Shown piece by piece: positions 7,952 to 16,722 of a stretch of DNA of 64,000 nt. The position numbers and the translations under genes were made by a program. Positions within the stretch are counted from its first letter, which is position 1, and the number at the start of each line of letters is the position of its first letter. Origin of the DNA: DATAES01 sp963802415 (GTDB taxonomy: Bacteria > Actinomycetota > Acidimicrobiia > Acidimicrobiales > JACDCH01); NCBI GenBank assembly GCA_963802415.1, contig CAWDIH010000001.1:2480001-2544000 (forward strand), read 5' to 3'. The notes under the pieces are model-generated. The model did not search any database. It was not told the DNA's origin and was given only the letters and a program-made list of their open reading frames with translations.

Positions 7952-9279
7952 TGAGCGAAAGAGCGCTGCTGTTGGGCTTCGGAATGACGAACCAGGCTGT
8001 TGCCGGCGCGCTCGTGCGCCGCGCTCACGAGATCGTCGTGACCGACGACAGCCCCACCGAGTCGTCGCGCGTCGCGGCGAACAAGCGCGGCATCGAGCTC
8101 GTCGAGTCGCCTGACCGCTCGAGGTACGACGACCTGGTGCGGGCGGCGACTGTCGTGCTGCCTTCCCCGGGAATCGGCGACACGCACGTCGCGCTCGAGC
8201 TGGCGCGGCGCCATGACGTACCCGTGCGCAGCGAGTTCGACCTTGCCGAGCAGTGGAACCACCGGCCCGTGATCGCGGTGACGGGAACCGACGGCAAGAC
8301 GACCGTGACCACGCTCGTGACCGACATGTTGCGCGCGTCCGGGTTGCAGGCGGTCGCCGCCGGCAACAATGACGTGCCACTGGTCGCCGCCATCGAAGAT
8401 CCCACAACCGCCGTCTTCGTGGTCGAGGCCTCGTCGTTCCGGCTCGATCACAGCGAGCACTTCGCGCCACGAGTCGGCACGTGGCTCAACTTCGCACCGG
8501 ACCACCTGAACCTGCATCGATCGCTCGATGCCTATGAGCACGCGAAGGCGCGGCTGTGGCGTGATCAGCCTGCGGACGCAGTCGCCATCGGCTCGATGGA
8601 CGACCCCGTCGTTCTGAAGCACTTGCGCCGAGCGCGAGCACGGCAGATCACGTTCGGACTCGGCGGCCGTGCCGACTACCGCGTCGAAAACGGACAGCTC
8701 GTGAGCGATGACGGAGGACGGCTGGCGGCCGTGGACGAGCTGTGGCGAACGTTTCCGCACGATCTGTCCAACGCGCTCGCGGCCGCCGCCACCGCGCTCG
8801 CGGGCGGCGCGACCGTCGACGGCGTCCACGACGCACTCGTGTCCTTCCGCGGGCTCGCGCACCGCATCGAGCTCGTCGCGGAGCACGACAGCGTGCAGTG
8901 GTTCGACGACTCGAAGGCGACGACGCCCAACGCGACGGCGGCCGCCATCCGTTCGTTCCGCTCTGTGGTTTTGATCGCCGGCGGGCAGAACAAGGGTCTC
9001 GACCTCCGTGTTCTCGCGGACGAGGCGCCGCGCATCCGGGCGGTGGTCGCCATCGGTGAAGCCGCCACGGAGGTCGAGCAGTCGTTCACTGGCGTGCGTC
9101 CGGTCGTGATGGCGCGAACGATGGTCGACGCAGTCGCGCAAGCCGCGACACTCGCGCGCGCAGGTGATGCAGTGCTCCTATCACCCGCTTGTACCTCCTT
9201 CGACTGGTACAAGTCTTACGGCGAACGCGGCGACGATTTCGCGGTGCGCGTGCGGGACCTGATCGGAGCTTCACGATGA
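7951..9279 (+). CDS. murD: UDP-N-acetylmuramoylalanine--D-glutamate ligase MurD
   Basis: A 442-residue Mur ligase adding D-Glu to UDP-MurNAc-L-Ala. It shows an N-terminal Rossmann-like start (ALLLGFGMTNQAVAGALV), the ATP-binding loop VIAVTGTDGKTTVTTLV, EASSFRLDHSEHFAP, the N-F-APDHLNLH motif, HRIELVAEHDSVQWFDDSKA and the C-terminal LLSPACTSFDWYKSYGERGD. The ATG at 7951 overlaps the mraY stop, and its own stop overlaps the ftsW ATG (ATGA). Intact. Confidence 0.96.
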   Translation: MSERALLLGFGMTNQAVAGALVRRAHEIVVTDDSPTESSRVAANKRGIELVESPDRSRYDDLVRAATVVLPSPGIGDTHVALELARRHDVPVRSEFDLAEQWNHRPVIAVTGTDGKTTVTTLVTDMLRASGLQAVAAGNNDVPLVAAIEDPTTAVFVVEASSFRLDHSEHFAPRVGTWLNFAPDHLNLHRSLDAYEHAKARLWRDQPADAVAIGSMDDPVVLKHLRRARARQITFGLGGRADYRVENGQLVSDDGGRLAAVDELWRTFPHDLSNALAAAATALAGGATVDGVHDALVSFRGLAHRIELVAEHDSVQWFDDSKATTPNATAAAIRSFRSVVLIAGGQNKGLDLRVLADEAPRIRAVVAIGEAATEVEQSFTGVRPVVMARTMVDAVAQAATLARAGDAVLLSPACTSFDWYKSYGERGDDFAVRVRDLIGASR

Positions 9280-10439
9280 ACACCAAGACCCGGACACGAC
9301 CCGAGGCGCGAGGCGCGTCCTCGCGAGGCACACCGGCGCTGGCGTCCGCGAGCTACGTGTTGCTGCTCGCTGTGATCGTGGTGCTGAACCTCATCGGTCT
9401 CGTGATGATCCTGTCCGCGTCGTCCGTCACCGCTCTGCAGTACGAAGGCTCGTCGTACTACTACTTCGAACGCCAGCTCCTCTGGCTGTTCGCCGGTTCC
9501 ATCGTGTTCTTGATCTCGCTCCGGATCGACTACCGGTTGTGGCGCAAGCTCGCCGTTCCCATGGTGGCGGTGAGCATGTTGCTGCTCGTCGTCGTACTGC
9601 TGCCGGGCATAGGGCAGAACGTGAACGGGTCGTCGCGGTGGATCGGCGTCGGCACGTTCGGCGTCCAGCCGTCCGAGTTCGCGAAGCTCGCGATGCTGGT
9701 GTTCGCGGCCGACCTGCTCGCCCGTCGCCAGTCGTGGATCAACGACACCCGCGTCACGCTTCGGCCCGTGATGGTCGCGTTCGGCTTGTTCGCGCTGCTC
9801 ATCATGCTGCAGCCCAACCTCGGCACGACGATCGTGCTCGCTGCCATCACCTTCACGGTCCTCTTCGTCGCCGGGACGCCGCTCGCGTCGCTCGCGGGAT
9901 GGGGTCTCGCCGGCTGTTGCATCGCGGGCATCGCGTCGATGGGCGAGAGCTACCGCCGCGCTCGCATCCTGGCCTTCCTGCACCCTTGGAACGACCCGCT
10001 CAACACCGGCTACCAGACGATCCAGTCGCAGGTGAGCGTCGCCTCGGGAGGATGGTTGGGCGTGGGCCTGGGTGCGTCGAAGGCGAAGTGGGGTTTTCTC
10101 CCGTACGCGCACACCGACTTCATCTTCGCAATCATCAGCGAAGAGGTCGGTCTGGTTGGTGCCATGGCTGTCGTGGGATTGTTCGTCGCGCTCGGGTTCC
10201 TCGGCATCAGGACCGGATTGCACACCGCCGACCCGTTCGGCCGCATGCTCGCTATCGGCATCACGACCTGGCTCTGTGTCCAGGCGTTCGTCAACATCGG
10301 CGCCGTGATCGGCGTGCTCCCCATCACCGGCGTACCCCTTCCGTTCATCTCGTTCGGCGGCTCGTCGCTGCTCGCCACCATGGCGGGGGCGGGCATCCTG
10401 CTGAACGTGGCGAGGACCGCTCCCGGGTTCTCGCGGTGA
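9276..10439 (+). CDS. ftsW: Septal peptidoglycan glycosyltransferase FtsW
   Basis: A SEDS-family polytopic membrane protein (387 residues, about ten hydrophobic segments) that polymerises lipid II at the septum with FtsI. Recognisable SEDS blocks are NGSSRWIGVGTFGVQPSEFAK, LMLQPNLGTT-like IMLQPNLGTTIVL, GASKAKWGFLPYAHTDFIFA (the invariant LP-AHTDFIF motif) and TGVPLPFISFGGSSLLATM near the end. The ATG at 9276 gives ATGA overlap with murD, and the GTGA at its end overlaps murG, so translation is probably coupled along murD-ftsW-murG. Confidence 0.95.
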   Translation: MNTKTRTRPEARGASSRGTPALASASYVLLLAVIVVLNLIGLVMILSASSVTALQYEGSSYYYFERQLLWLFAGSIVFLISLRIDYRLWRKLAVPMVAVSMLLLVVVLLPGIGQNVNGSSRWIGVGTFGVQPSEFAKLAMLVFAADLLARRQSWINDTRVTLRPVMVAFGLFALLIMLQPNLGTTIVLAAITFTVLFVAGTPLASLAGWGLAGCCIAGIASMGESYRRARILAFLHPWNDPLNTGYQTIQSQVSVASGGWLGVGLGASKAKWGFLPYAHTDFIFAIISEEVGLVGAMAVVGLFVALGFLGIRTGLHTADPFGRMLAIGITTWLCVQAFVNIGAVIGVLPITGVPLPFISFGGSSLLATMAGAGILLNVARTAPGFSR

Positions 10440-11593
10440 CGACGCGCGAAATTCGCGCGATCGAACAGCGCGAACACGCACCGACAGCCGCCACCTTTGT
10501 CATCTTCGCCGGGGGCGGGACAGGCGGGCATCTGCTTCCCGGGCTGGCGGTCGCTCGCTCGCTCGTTGCGCGCGGTCACGACCCGTCGAGCATCCACTTC
10601 GTCGGCGGCGACACCGGCGTGGAAGCAAGGCTCGTGCCGGCGGCGGGATTCACGGTGAACGAGCTACCGGGCCGCGGCATCCAGCGGCGTTTCACGGTCG
10701 AGAACATCAGTGCAGTGATCGGGATCCTGCGGGGGATGTTGCAGGCGCTGCGCATCGTGCGGCGACGGCGCCCGCGGGTCGTTGTCGCGCTGGGCGGTTA
10801 CGCGTCGGTCGCGATCGGACTCGCTGCCATCGTCTGGCGCGTGCCGCTCGTCGTGCTCGAACAGAACGCGCGCGCTGGCGCCGCGAATCGCCTCCTCGGA
10901 GCGCGCGCGGCCGCTGCCGCGGTCTCGTTCCCGGGGACCGACCTGCCGCGCGCCGTCCTCACCGGCAATCCACTGCGCCCCGAGATCCGCGCGGCAGCGG
11001 AGCACCGCGATCGAGACGGTGCCGCCGCCGCACTCGGGCTCCCGGCCGATCGCACGATCGTCGCGGTGTACTCGGGCTCATTGGGGTCTCGCCGGATCAA
11101 CGAAGCCGTACGCGGGCTCGTCGGGCGCTGGAAGGACCGTGACGACGTCGCCGTCCGCCACGTCATCGGCCGGCGCGACTTCCCGTTCTACGTCGCGACG
11201 CCCGGAGCATGCGAAGACGACAGCCTCGTGTACCAGGTCGTGGAGTACGAGGACCGGATCGACCTGCTGCTCTCGGCCGCCGACGTCGCCGTCGCGCGCG
11301 CTGGTGGCAGCGTCGCCGAGCTCGCTGCGCTCGGTGTGCCCGCTGTCCTCGTGCCGCTGCCGATCGCGCCGCGCGACCACCAGACGGCCAACGCCCGCGT
11401 GCTTGCCGACTCGGGCGCGGCCCTGCTCGTGCCGGACCACGAGCTCACCGCCGAACGACTCGAGGCCGAGCTGAGCTCCATCCTCGACGACAGCGCGCGC
11501 CGCGATGCGATGGCCGCGGCCATGCGGACGAACGCGCACCTCGAGGCAGCCGAGCGCGTCGCCGACCTCGTCGAGGAGCACGCCCGTGCCTGA
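10436..11593 (+). CDS. murG: UDP-GlcNAc:lipid I N-acetylglucosaminyltransferase MurG
   Basis: A 385-residue GT-B glycosyltransferase at the inner membrane face, converting lipid I to lipid II. The N-terminal glycine loop FAGGGTGGHLLPGLAVA is intact, as are GRGIQRR, the lipid-side PLVVLEQNA segment, the UDP-GlcNAc site (GSLGSRRINEAV; ARAGGSVAELAALGVPAVLV) and PRDHQTANA. The GTG at 10436 overlaps the ftsW stop. The 17-residue N-terminal extension before the Rossmann start is slightly longer than usual. It is followed by a 332-nt gap with tandem and hairpin repeats. Confidence 0.95.
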   Translation: MTTREIRAIEQREHAPTAATFVIFAGGGTGGHLLPGLAVARSLVARGHDPSSIHFVGGDTGVEARLVPAAGFTVNELPGRGIQRRFTVENISAVIGILRGMLQALRIVRRRRPRVVVALGGYASVAIGLAAIVWRVPLVVLEQNARAGAANRLLGARAAAAAVSFPGTDLPRAVLTGNPLRPEIRAAAEHRDRDGAAAALGLPADRTIVAVYSGSLGSRRINEAVRGLVGRWKDRDDVAVRHVIGRRDFPFYVATPGACEDDSLVYQVVEYEDRIDLLLSAADVAVARAGGSVAELAALGVPAVLVPLPIAPRDHQTANARVLADSGAALLVPDHELTAERLEAELSSILDDSARRDAMAAAMRTNAHLEAAERVADLVEEHARA

Positions 11594-11656
11594 GGTTGCT
11601 CGCAGCGTGCTCACGTCCACACGCACACCCACACGCACGCAACCGTCCACGCTCTC

Positions 11657-11716
11657 CCATGCCTCGCGCACCAACGCCTCGCTCACCCACGCTTCGCGCA
11701 CCGACGCCTCGCGCAC
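11657..11716 (+). repeat. 15-bp tandem repeat, four copies
   Basis: Four imperfect 15-bp units (11657-11671, 11672-11686, 11687-11701, 11702-11716), of the form C-C-A-C-G-C-C-T-C-G-C-G-C-A-C, lie between murG and the hairpin array that starts at 11713. An upstream stretch (about 11620-11650) is rich in CACACGCAC. No reading frame here shows homology. This may be a polymorphic VNTR. Confidence 0.8.
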
Positions 11717-11885
11717 ATTGTCGACTGAGCAACGGAAACCGGTGGCCGAGTCGACACAGACCGCTTCGCCGCAACCTCTGTGTCGACACAGCCACGGGAT
11801 CGGTGGGTCAGCCGACACAGACCGCTTCGCCGCAACCTCTGTGTCGACTCAGCCACCGAAATCGGTGGCTGAGTCGACAATGTGC
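11713..11885 (+). repeat. Hairpin array with 16-nt spacers, locus A (three units, mirror-symmetric)
   Basis: Three hairpin units are separated by two identical 16-nt spacers (CCGCTTCGCCGCAACC at 11761-11776 and 11822-11837). Unit 1 is 48 nt (11713-11760) starting GCACATTGTCGAC; unit 2 is 45 nt (11777-11821) bounded by TCTGTGTCGAC and GACACAGA; unit 3 is 48 nt (11838-11885) and is unit 1 inverted, ending GTCGACAATGTGC. Each unit has a central dyad of the CCACCG/CGGTGG type. The element fills most of the murG-murC gap and is the only complete, two-ended copy in the window. Confidence 0.9.
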
Positions 11886-11925
11886 GGAAGGGATCTGTCC
11901 GACCTGAGGCCGCCGGTGGCGGACG

Positions 11926-13296
11926 GTGGCTGAGGTGGTCGACTTGTCGCGGCCGCGTCGCATCCACATCGTGGGGGTCGGTGGCGCGGGCATGAGCGCG
12001 ATCGCGAGCGTGCTGGCCTCGATGGGGCACACCGTTTCGGGGAGCGATCTCAAGGACTCGGGAAGCCTCGGCCGGCTCCGAGCGACTGGCATCGACGTCC
12101 ATGTCGGCCACGACGCGACCTTGGTCGACGGCGCGGATCTGGTGGCTGTCTCGACGGCGATCCCGCCGCGCAACCCGGAGGTCGTCGCGGCCAACAACCG
12201 CGGCGTTCCTGTGGCGCGCCGAGCCGAGATACTCGGCGCGATCGCGTCGACCCGGCGGTGCATCGCCGTGTCGGGGACACACGGCAAGACCACCACCTCG
12301 TCGATGCTCGCACTCGTGCTCGTGGAAGCGGGCCTCAATCCGTCGTTCATCATCGGCGGAGAGCTGAACGAGGTCGGCAGCGGCGCGGTATGGGATGACG
12401 GCGACTGGTTCGTGGTCGAGGCGGACGAGAGCGACGGAACCTTCGTCGAGCTGCCCGCCGAGCACGTGGTCGTGACGAACGTCGAAGCCGACCACCTCGA
12501 CTACTACGGAACGCTCAGCGAGATCGAGGCCGCCTTCGACCGGTTCCTCGATGCGCCCGGCGTCAAGGTGGCGTGCGCGGATGATCCGATCGCGGCGACG
12601 CTCGGGCGCGCGCATGACGCGGTCCTGTACGGGACGAGCAACGACGCCGTGGTGCACATCGTGGAACATCACACGGAACGCGCCGGCGCGTCGTTCGCGA
12701 TCGTGCGGCACGGTGACGCGCTCGGTGAGGTTCGCTTGCCAGTGCCGGGACTGCACAACGTCCGCAACGCCACGGCGGCGATCGCGATGGCGATGGAGCT
12801 CGGCGTTCCGTTCGAGGCATGCCGCAGCGCGCTGGCCCGGTACGCGGGCGTCGCTCGACGCTTCCAGTTCCGGGGCCGAGCGCGCGGCGTCACCTTCGTC
12901 GACGACTACGCGCACAACCCCGGCAAGGTCGAGGCGGTGCTCGAGGCGGCCGCGCACGGCGGCTGGCGGCGAGTCGTGTGCGTGTTCCAGCCGCACCGCT
13001 ACACGCGGACGGCAGCGTTGTGGCGTCAGTTCGGTTCGTCGTTCGATCCTGCGGACATCGTCGTCGTCATGGACGTGTACGGCGCAGGCGAACGTCCGCA
13101 ACCCGGGGTCACCGGCAAGCTCGTCGTCGACGCCGTCCTGGAGCACCGACCGTGGAAGCGAGTGGCGTGGCTGCCGCGGCGGCCGGACGTCGTGACCTAC
13201 CTGACGTCGGAACTGCGGCCTGGAGACCTGTGTCTCACCCTGGGCGCTGGCGACATCACGTCGCTGTCGTCCGATCTGCTCAGCCGGCTGTCATGA
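11926..13296 (+). CDS. murC: UDP-N-acetylmuramate--L-alanine ligase MurC
   Basis: A 456-residue Mur ligase attaching L-Ala to UDP-MurNAc. It has the N-terminal IHIVGVGGAGMSAIA (UDP-binding Rossmann), the ATP loop AVSGTHGKTTTSSMLA, EADESDGTF, VTNVEADHLDYYGT, GVARRFQFRG and the C-terminal FVDDYAHNPGKVEAVL and FQPHRYTRTA. GTG start at 11926; its stop overlaps the murB ATG. Because a 332-nt repeat-bearing gap precedes it, murC is the one point inside the mur run where translational coupling is broken. Confidence 0.96.
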   Translation: MAEVVDLSRPRRIHIVGVGGAGMSAIASVLASMGHTVSGSDLKDSGSLGRLRATGIDVHVGHDATLVDGADLVAVSTAIPPRNPEVVAANNRGVPVARRAEILGAIASTRRCIAVSGTHGKTTTSSMLALVLVEAGLNPSFIIGGELNEVGSGAVWDDGDWFVVEADESDGTFVELPAEHVVVTNVEADHLDYYGTLSEIEAAFDRFLDAPGVKVACADDPIAATLGRAHDAVLYGTSNDAVVHIVEHHTERAGASFAIVRHGDALGEVRLPVPGLHNVRNATAAIAMAMELGVPFEACRSALARYAGVARRFQFRGRARGVTFVDDYAHNPGKVEAVLEAAAHGGWRRVVCVFQPHRYTRTAALWRQFGSSFDPADIVVVMDVYGAGERPQPGVTGKLVVDAVLEHRPWKRVAWLPRRPDVVTYLTSELRPGDLCLTLGAGDITSLSSDLLSRLS

Positions 13297-14180
13297 ACCT
13301 CCAGCGCAACGTGCCGATCGGGCCACTCACGACGTACCGCGTCGGAGGTCCCGCAGCGTTGTTCGCCGTGATCGACACCGACGACGATCTCGTGGCTGCG
13401 GTCGACCTCGTACGTGCGGAACGAATGCCCGTTCTCGTCGTCGGCAAGGGATCGAACCTGCTCGTCGCCGACGCTGGGTTCGCCGGCTTGGCGATCACGC
13501 TCGGCGACGGCTTCGGCGACGTAGTGATCGACGGCAGGACGGTTGCCGCCGGTGGGGCCGCGGCCCTGCCGGTGGTGGCGCGGCGCACCGCGGCCGCGGG
13601 GCTGACCGGCTTCGAGTGGGCTGTGGGCGTGCCGGGCTCGATCGGTGGCGCAGTCCGCATGAACGCCGGCGGCCACGGCTCGGACATATCGGCGACGCTG
13701 ACCAGGGTCCGCGTCGTGGACCTCGCGTCGGGCGACGATGGATGGATGGCGGCCGAAGCACTCGACCTCGCCTACCGACGCTCCGCGATCGGTCCGACGC
13801 AGGTCGTGGTGCGGGCCGACCTCGAGCTCGAGAGAGGCGATGCGGCGCGCGCCGAAGCGACCATCGCTTCGATCGTGCGCTGGCGCCGCGCCAACCAGCC
13901 TGGCGGCCAGAACGCGGGCTCCGTGTTCACCAACCCTCCTGGCGACTCGGCCGGACGGCTCATCGACGCGGCAGGCTGCAGGGGACTGCGCCACGGCACC
14001 GCAACGGTCTCCGACAAGCACGCGAACTTCTTCATCGCCGATGACGGCGGCCGAGCCGACGACCTGCTCGCGCTCATGCACGAGGTGCGACAGCGCGTGC
14101 ACGACGTCGACGGGGTCTGGCTCGAGCCCGAGACGCGGCTGATCGGGTTCCCGAACCCTCGACCGGAGGTCGAGGGTTGA
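13293..14180 (+). CDS. murB: UDP-N-acetylenolpyruvoylglucosamine reductase MurB
   Basis: A 295-residue FAD enzyme reducing UDP-GlcNAc-enolpyruvate to UDP-MurNAc. Seen: TTYRVGGPAALFAV, the FAD-binding VGKGSNLLVADAGF, GFEWAVGVPGSIGGAVRMNA, the QNAGSVFTNPPGDSAGRLID region (serine proton donor) and VSDKHANFFI. The ATG at 13293 overlaps the murC stop; the stop overlaps the ftsQ TTG. Type I MurB length. Intact. Confidence 0.95.
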   Translation: MNLQRNVPIGPLTTYRVGGPAALFAVIDTDDDLVAAVDLVRAERMPVLVVGKGSNLLVADAGFAGLAITLGDGFGDVVIDGRTVAAGGAAALPVVARRTAAAGLTGFEWAVGVPGSIGGAVRMNAGGHGSDISATLTRVRVVDLASGDDGWMAAEALDLAYRRSAIGPTQVVVRADLELERGDAARAEATIASIVRWRRANQPGGQNAGSVFTNPPGDSAGRLIDAAGCRGLRHGTATVSDKHANFFIADDGGRADDLLALMHEVRQRVHDVDGVWLEPETRLIGFPNPRPEVEG

Positions 14181-14968
14181 GCGTCACCGATGCGCCACCG
14201 CCTCCGGCGATGGACCCCCGCTTGCGGGCGCGACGCATCGCCATTCGGCGCGACGAAGGTCGTCGAAGGCTTCGCCGGGTGATCGCGCTAGCGGCCCTCG
14301 CGACGGCCACACTGATCGGCTTCGGGTTGACGCAGAGCCCCGTGCTCGACGTCGACCGCATCACCATCACCGGCGCCGCACACACCTCGCCCGACATCGT
14401 GCGCGCCGCGTCGGGCATTCGCATGCACCGACCGATGACCGGCGTCGACCTCGACCGGGCGCGGCGCGGCATCTTGGCCGTGCCGTGGGTCGAGACCGTC
14501 TCTGTAGCCCGCGAGTGGCCGGCGTCGGTACGCGTGTCGATCACGGAGCGCACGCCGGTTGCGGCCGTCTCCGCGGCTCAGTCCGGGTTCGCGCTCGTGG
14601 ACCGGACGGGTCGAGTGCTCGACGCGAGCCCCGCGCCACCACCGGGGCTCCCGGTTCTCGCCAGCGTGCCGCCGGTGGGTCCGCCCGGCACCGCGCTCGC
14701 ACCGGAGGCGACCGAGGTGCTGGCAGTGGCGACGCTGCTGCTCCCGCCGCTCGTGCCGAAGGTGGCGGCGGTGGCCGCCGCGCCCGACGGCGTCGAGCTG
14801 CAACTCGTCGCGGGCGGCAAGGTCCGGCTCGGTCCCGCGACCGACGTGCTCGCCAAGCTGGTGGCCGCGGACACCGTGCTGAGCCAGGTCGACGTCGCAC
14901 ACCTGTGCGCCCTCGACGTGCGCGTCGCGTCCGCCCCATCCTTGACGCAAGGAGGATCGTGTGCGTAA
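14177..14968 (+). CDS. ftsQ: Cell division protein FtsQ
   Basis: A 263-residue bitopic protein: an arginine-rich cytoplasmic tail, one membrane segment (VIALAALATATLIGFGL, about residues 34-51), a POTRA domain (SPVLDVDRITITGAAHTSPDIV through the LAVPWVETVSVAREWPASV block), then the FtsQ/DivIB beta domain with ERTPVAAV and FALVDRTGRVL. It links early and late divisome proteins. A TTG start at 14177 overlaps the murB stop. The extreme C-terminus overlaps the predicted ftsZ promoter. Confidence 0.92.
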   Translation: MSVTDAPPPPAMDPRLRARRIAIRRDEGRRRLRRVIALAALATATLIGFGLTQSPVLDVDRITITGAAHTSPDIVRAASGIRMHRPMTGVDLDRARRGILAVPWVETVSVAREWPASVRVSITERTPVAAVSAAQSGFALVDRTGRVLDASPAPPPGLPVLASVPPVGPPGTALAPEATEVLAVATLLLPPLVPKVAAVAAAPDGVELQLVAGGKVRLGPATDVLAKLVAADTVLSQVDVAHLCALDVRVASAPSLTQGGSCA

Positions 14969-15034
14969 TGTCTCGACCAATACTGAAGGTACATGAAAGT
15001 CTCTACCTTCACTTGAGGGTTCACTCGGGAGGGG
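14942..15034 (+). promoter_or_regulatory. ftsZ promoter, leader hairpin and Shine-Dalgarno
   Basis: TTGACG (14942-14947) and TAATGT (14966-14971), spacer 18 nt, form a good housekeeping-type promoter at the end of ftsQ. The leader is unusually AT-rich for this genome and holds an 8-bp inverted repeat TGAAGGTA/TACCTTCA (14984-14991/15004-15011, 12-nt loop). A strong Shine-Dalgarno (GGAGGGG, 15028-15034) sits 8 nt before the ATG at 15043. Independent ftsZ promoters inside or just after ftsQ are common in bacteria. Confidence 0.65.
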
Positions 15035-15042
15035 CGACGGCC

Positions 15043-16130
15043 ATGACGGGCAGCCCGCAGAATTACCTGGCGGTCATCAAGGTCGTCGGCATCGGTGGTG
15101 GTGGCGTCAACGCGGTGAACCGCATGATCGACGCCGGCTTGAAGGGCGTCGAGTTCATCGCCATCAACACCGACGCGCAGGCACTGCTGATGAGCGACGC
15201 GGACGTGAAGCTCGACATAGGTCGAGAGCTGACACGCGGTCTCGGCGCGGGCAGCGACCCCGAAGTGGGACGCGCCGCGTCAGAAACACATCGCGAAGAG
15301 ATCGAAGAGGTGCTCAAGGGCTCCGACATGGTGTTCATCACCGCCGGAAAGGGCGGTGGCACGGGGACGGGCGGCGCCCCCGTGGTCGCGGAGATCGCGA
15401 AGCAGCTCGGCGCGCTCACGATCGGGGTGGTCACGCGGCCGTTCGCGTTCGAAGGTCGCCGGCGGTCGGTCCAGGCCGAGCAGGGCATCCAGAAGCTGAA
15501 GGAGAAGGTCGACACCCAGATCGTCATCCCCAACGACCGGCTGCTCACCGTCTCCAACGAAAAGACGTCGGTGCTCAACGCGTTCAAGATGGCCGACGAA
15601 GTCCTGCTGCAAGGCGTGCAGGGCATCACCGATCTGATCACGACGCCGGGACTCATCAACACCGACTTCGCGGACGTGAAGATGATCATGAACAACGCGG
15701 GCTCCGCGCTCATGGGCATCGGCTACGGGTCCGGCGAAGGACGTGCGCTGGCTGCGGCGCGGTCGGCGATCTCGAGTCCGCTGCTCGAAGCGTCGATCGA
15801 GGGGCGCGTGGGATCCTCCTCAACATCTCAGGCGGCAGCGACCTCGGGCTGTTCGAGGTCAACGAGGCGGCCGAGGTCATCCACGGTGTCGCGCATCCCG
15901 ACGCCAACATCATCTTCGGCGCCGTCATCGACGACGAGATGGGCGACGAGGTCCGGGTCACCGTGATCGCGGCCGGCTTCGACCGGTGGGAAGCAGGCCG
16001 CGCCGGCGCCGAGGGCGCTGACTTGCGGGACGCGGTGGGCTCTCGAGACGGACGAGACGTGTTCGCGCCCGGCGATGAGGATCTCGAAGGCGACGACGAC
16101 GAGTTCGACGTCCCGAGCTTCCTCAAGTAG
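15043..16130 (+). CDS. ftsZ: Cell division protein FtsZ (one frameshift)
   Basis: The tubulin-like GTPase forming the Z ring. The start at ATG 15043 is supported by the strong Shine-Dalgarno and by the actinobacterial N-terminus PQNYLAVIKVVGIGGGGVNA. The GTP loop GKGGGTGTGGAPVVAEIAKQ and INTDFADVKMIMNNAGSA (T7 region) are intact. Near 15808 one G appears to be missing from a GGGG run; the next frame then gives ARGILLNISGGSDLGLFEV, GAVIDDEMGDEVRVTVIAAG and the conserved C-terminal peptide DEFDVPSFLK ending at 16130. Ring-partner binding (SepF, FtsW) would use that tail. The indel is almost certainly a sequence error. Confidence 0.93.
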
Positions 16131-16722
16131 CCCCATCGTTCCCCGGTTCCGCTTCACTACCCGCGTGGACGGCGATTTCGCCGACGTCACGCGGTTCCCG
16201 CCGGGGACGACCTGGCTACATCAGGTGCACGGCGCAACCGTGGTCGAAGTCGACGAGCCCGGCGCGCGCGCGGGCAGCGACGCTGACGCTGCGTTCACCG
16301 GGCGACCGGGGTGCACGCTCGCGGTTCGCACCGCCGACTGTGTGCCCGTGGTCCTCGTGAACGAGGCCGCCATCGGCGTGGTGCACGCGGGCTGGCGCGG
16401 TCTTGCCGACGGCGTGATCGAAGCTGCCGTCGACGCGATGGGCGCGCCCGTGGAGGCGCTTATCGGTCCCCACATACGGCGGGGGTGCTACGAGTTCGGC
16501 GCGGCGGACCTCGACGCGGTCGCGTCCGCGCTCGGTGCCCACGTCCGAGCCACGACGAGTTGGGGAACACCGGCCCTCGACCTGACAGCAGGCGTTCGTG
16601 GGGCGCTCCGGGGCGTCCGGCTGTACGACAGCGGCGCGTGCACCGCGTGTGCCGACGTCTTCTTCTCGTGGCGGGCCCGAGGAGAACGCGAACGCTTCGC
16701 GACACTGGCCTGGCTCGAGTGA
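16075..16722 (+). CDS. pgeF: Peptidoglycan editing factor PgeF / multicopper polyphenol oxidase family
   Basis: YfiH/PgeF family purine nucleoside phosphorylase-like enzyme, linked to removal of misincorporated L-Ser-bearing wall precursors. Zinc/active-site motifs: LHQVHGATVV, RTADCVPVVLVN (Cys) and HAGWRGLADG (His); IGPHIRRGCYEFG also fits. The usual N-terminal segment between FTTR and the HQVHG strand is shortened, so this is a compact member. The start is uncertain: the homology begins at RFRFTTR (about 16141) without an obvious ATG/GTG there; ATG 16075 lies inside ftsZ, GTG 16165 would cut the conserved strand. Position ftsZ-pgeF-yggS-sepF is the common actinobacterial order. Confidence 0.85.
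   Translation: MRISKATTTSSTSRASSSSPIVPRFRFTTRVDGDFADVTRFPPGTTWLHQVHGATVVEVDEPGARAGSDADAAFTGRPGCTLAVRTADCVPVVLVNEAAIGVVHAGWRGLADGVIEAAVDAMGAPVEALIGPHIRRGCYEFGAADLDAVASALGAHVRATTSWGTPALDLTAGVRGALRGVRLYDSGACTACADVFFSWRARGERERFATLAWLE

Noticed and set aside
7336..9279. MraY-MurD fusion protein
   Set aside because: A continuous frame exists only because of an indel near 7900; the natural MraY end and the murD ATG are both present in the expected overlap.
11713..11885. CRISPR array
   Set aside because: Regular unit/spacer spacing, but spacers are only 16 nt, the two here are identical, the repeats are long palindromes and no cas genes are present.
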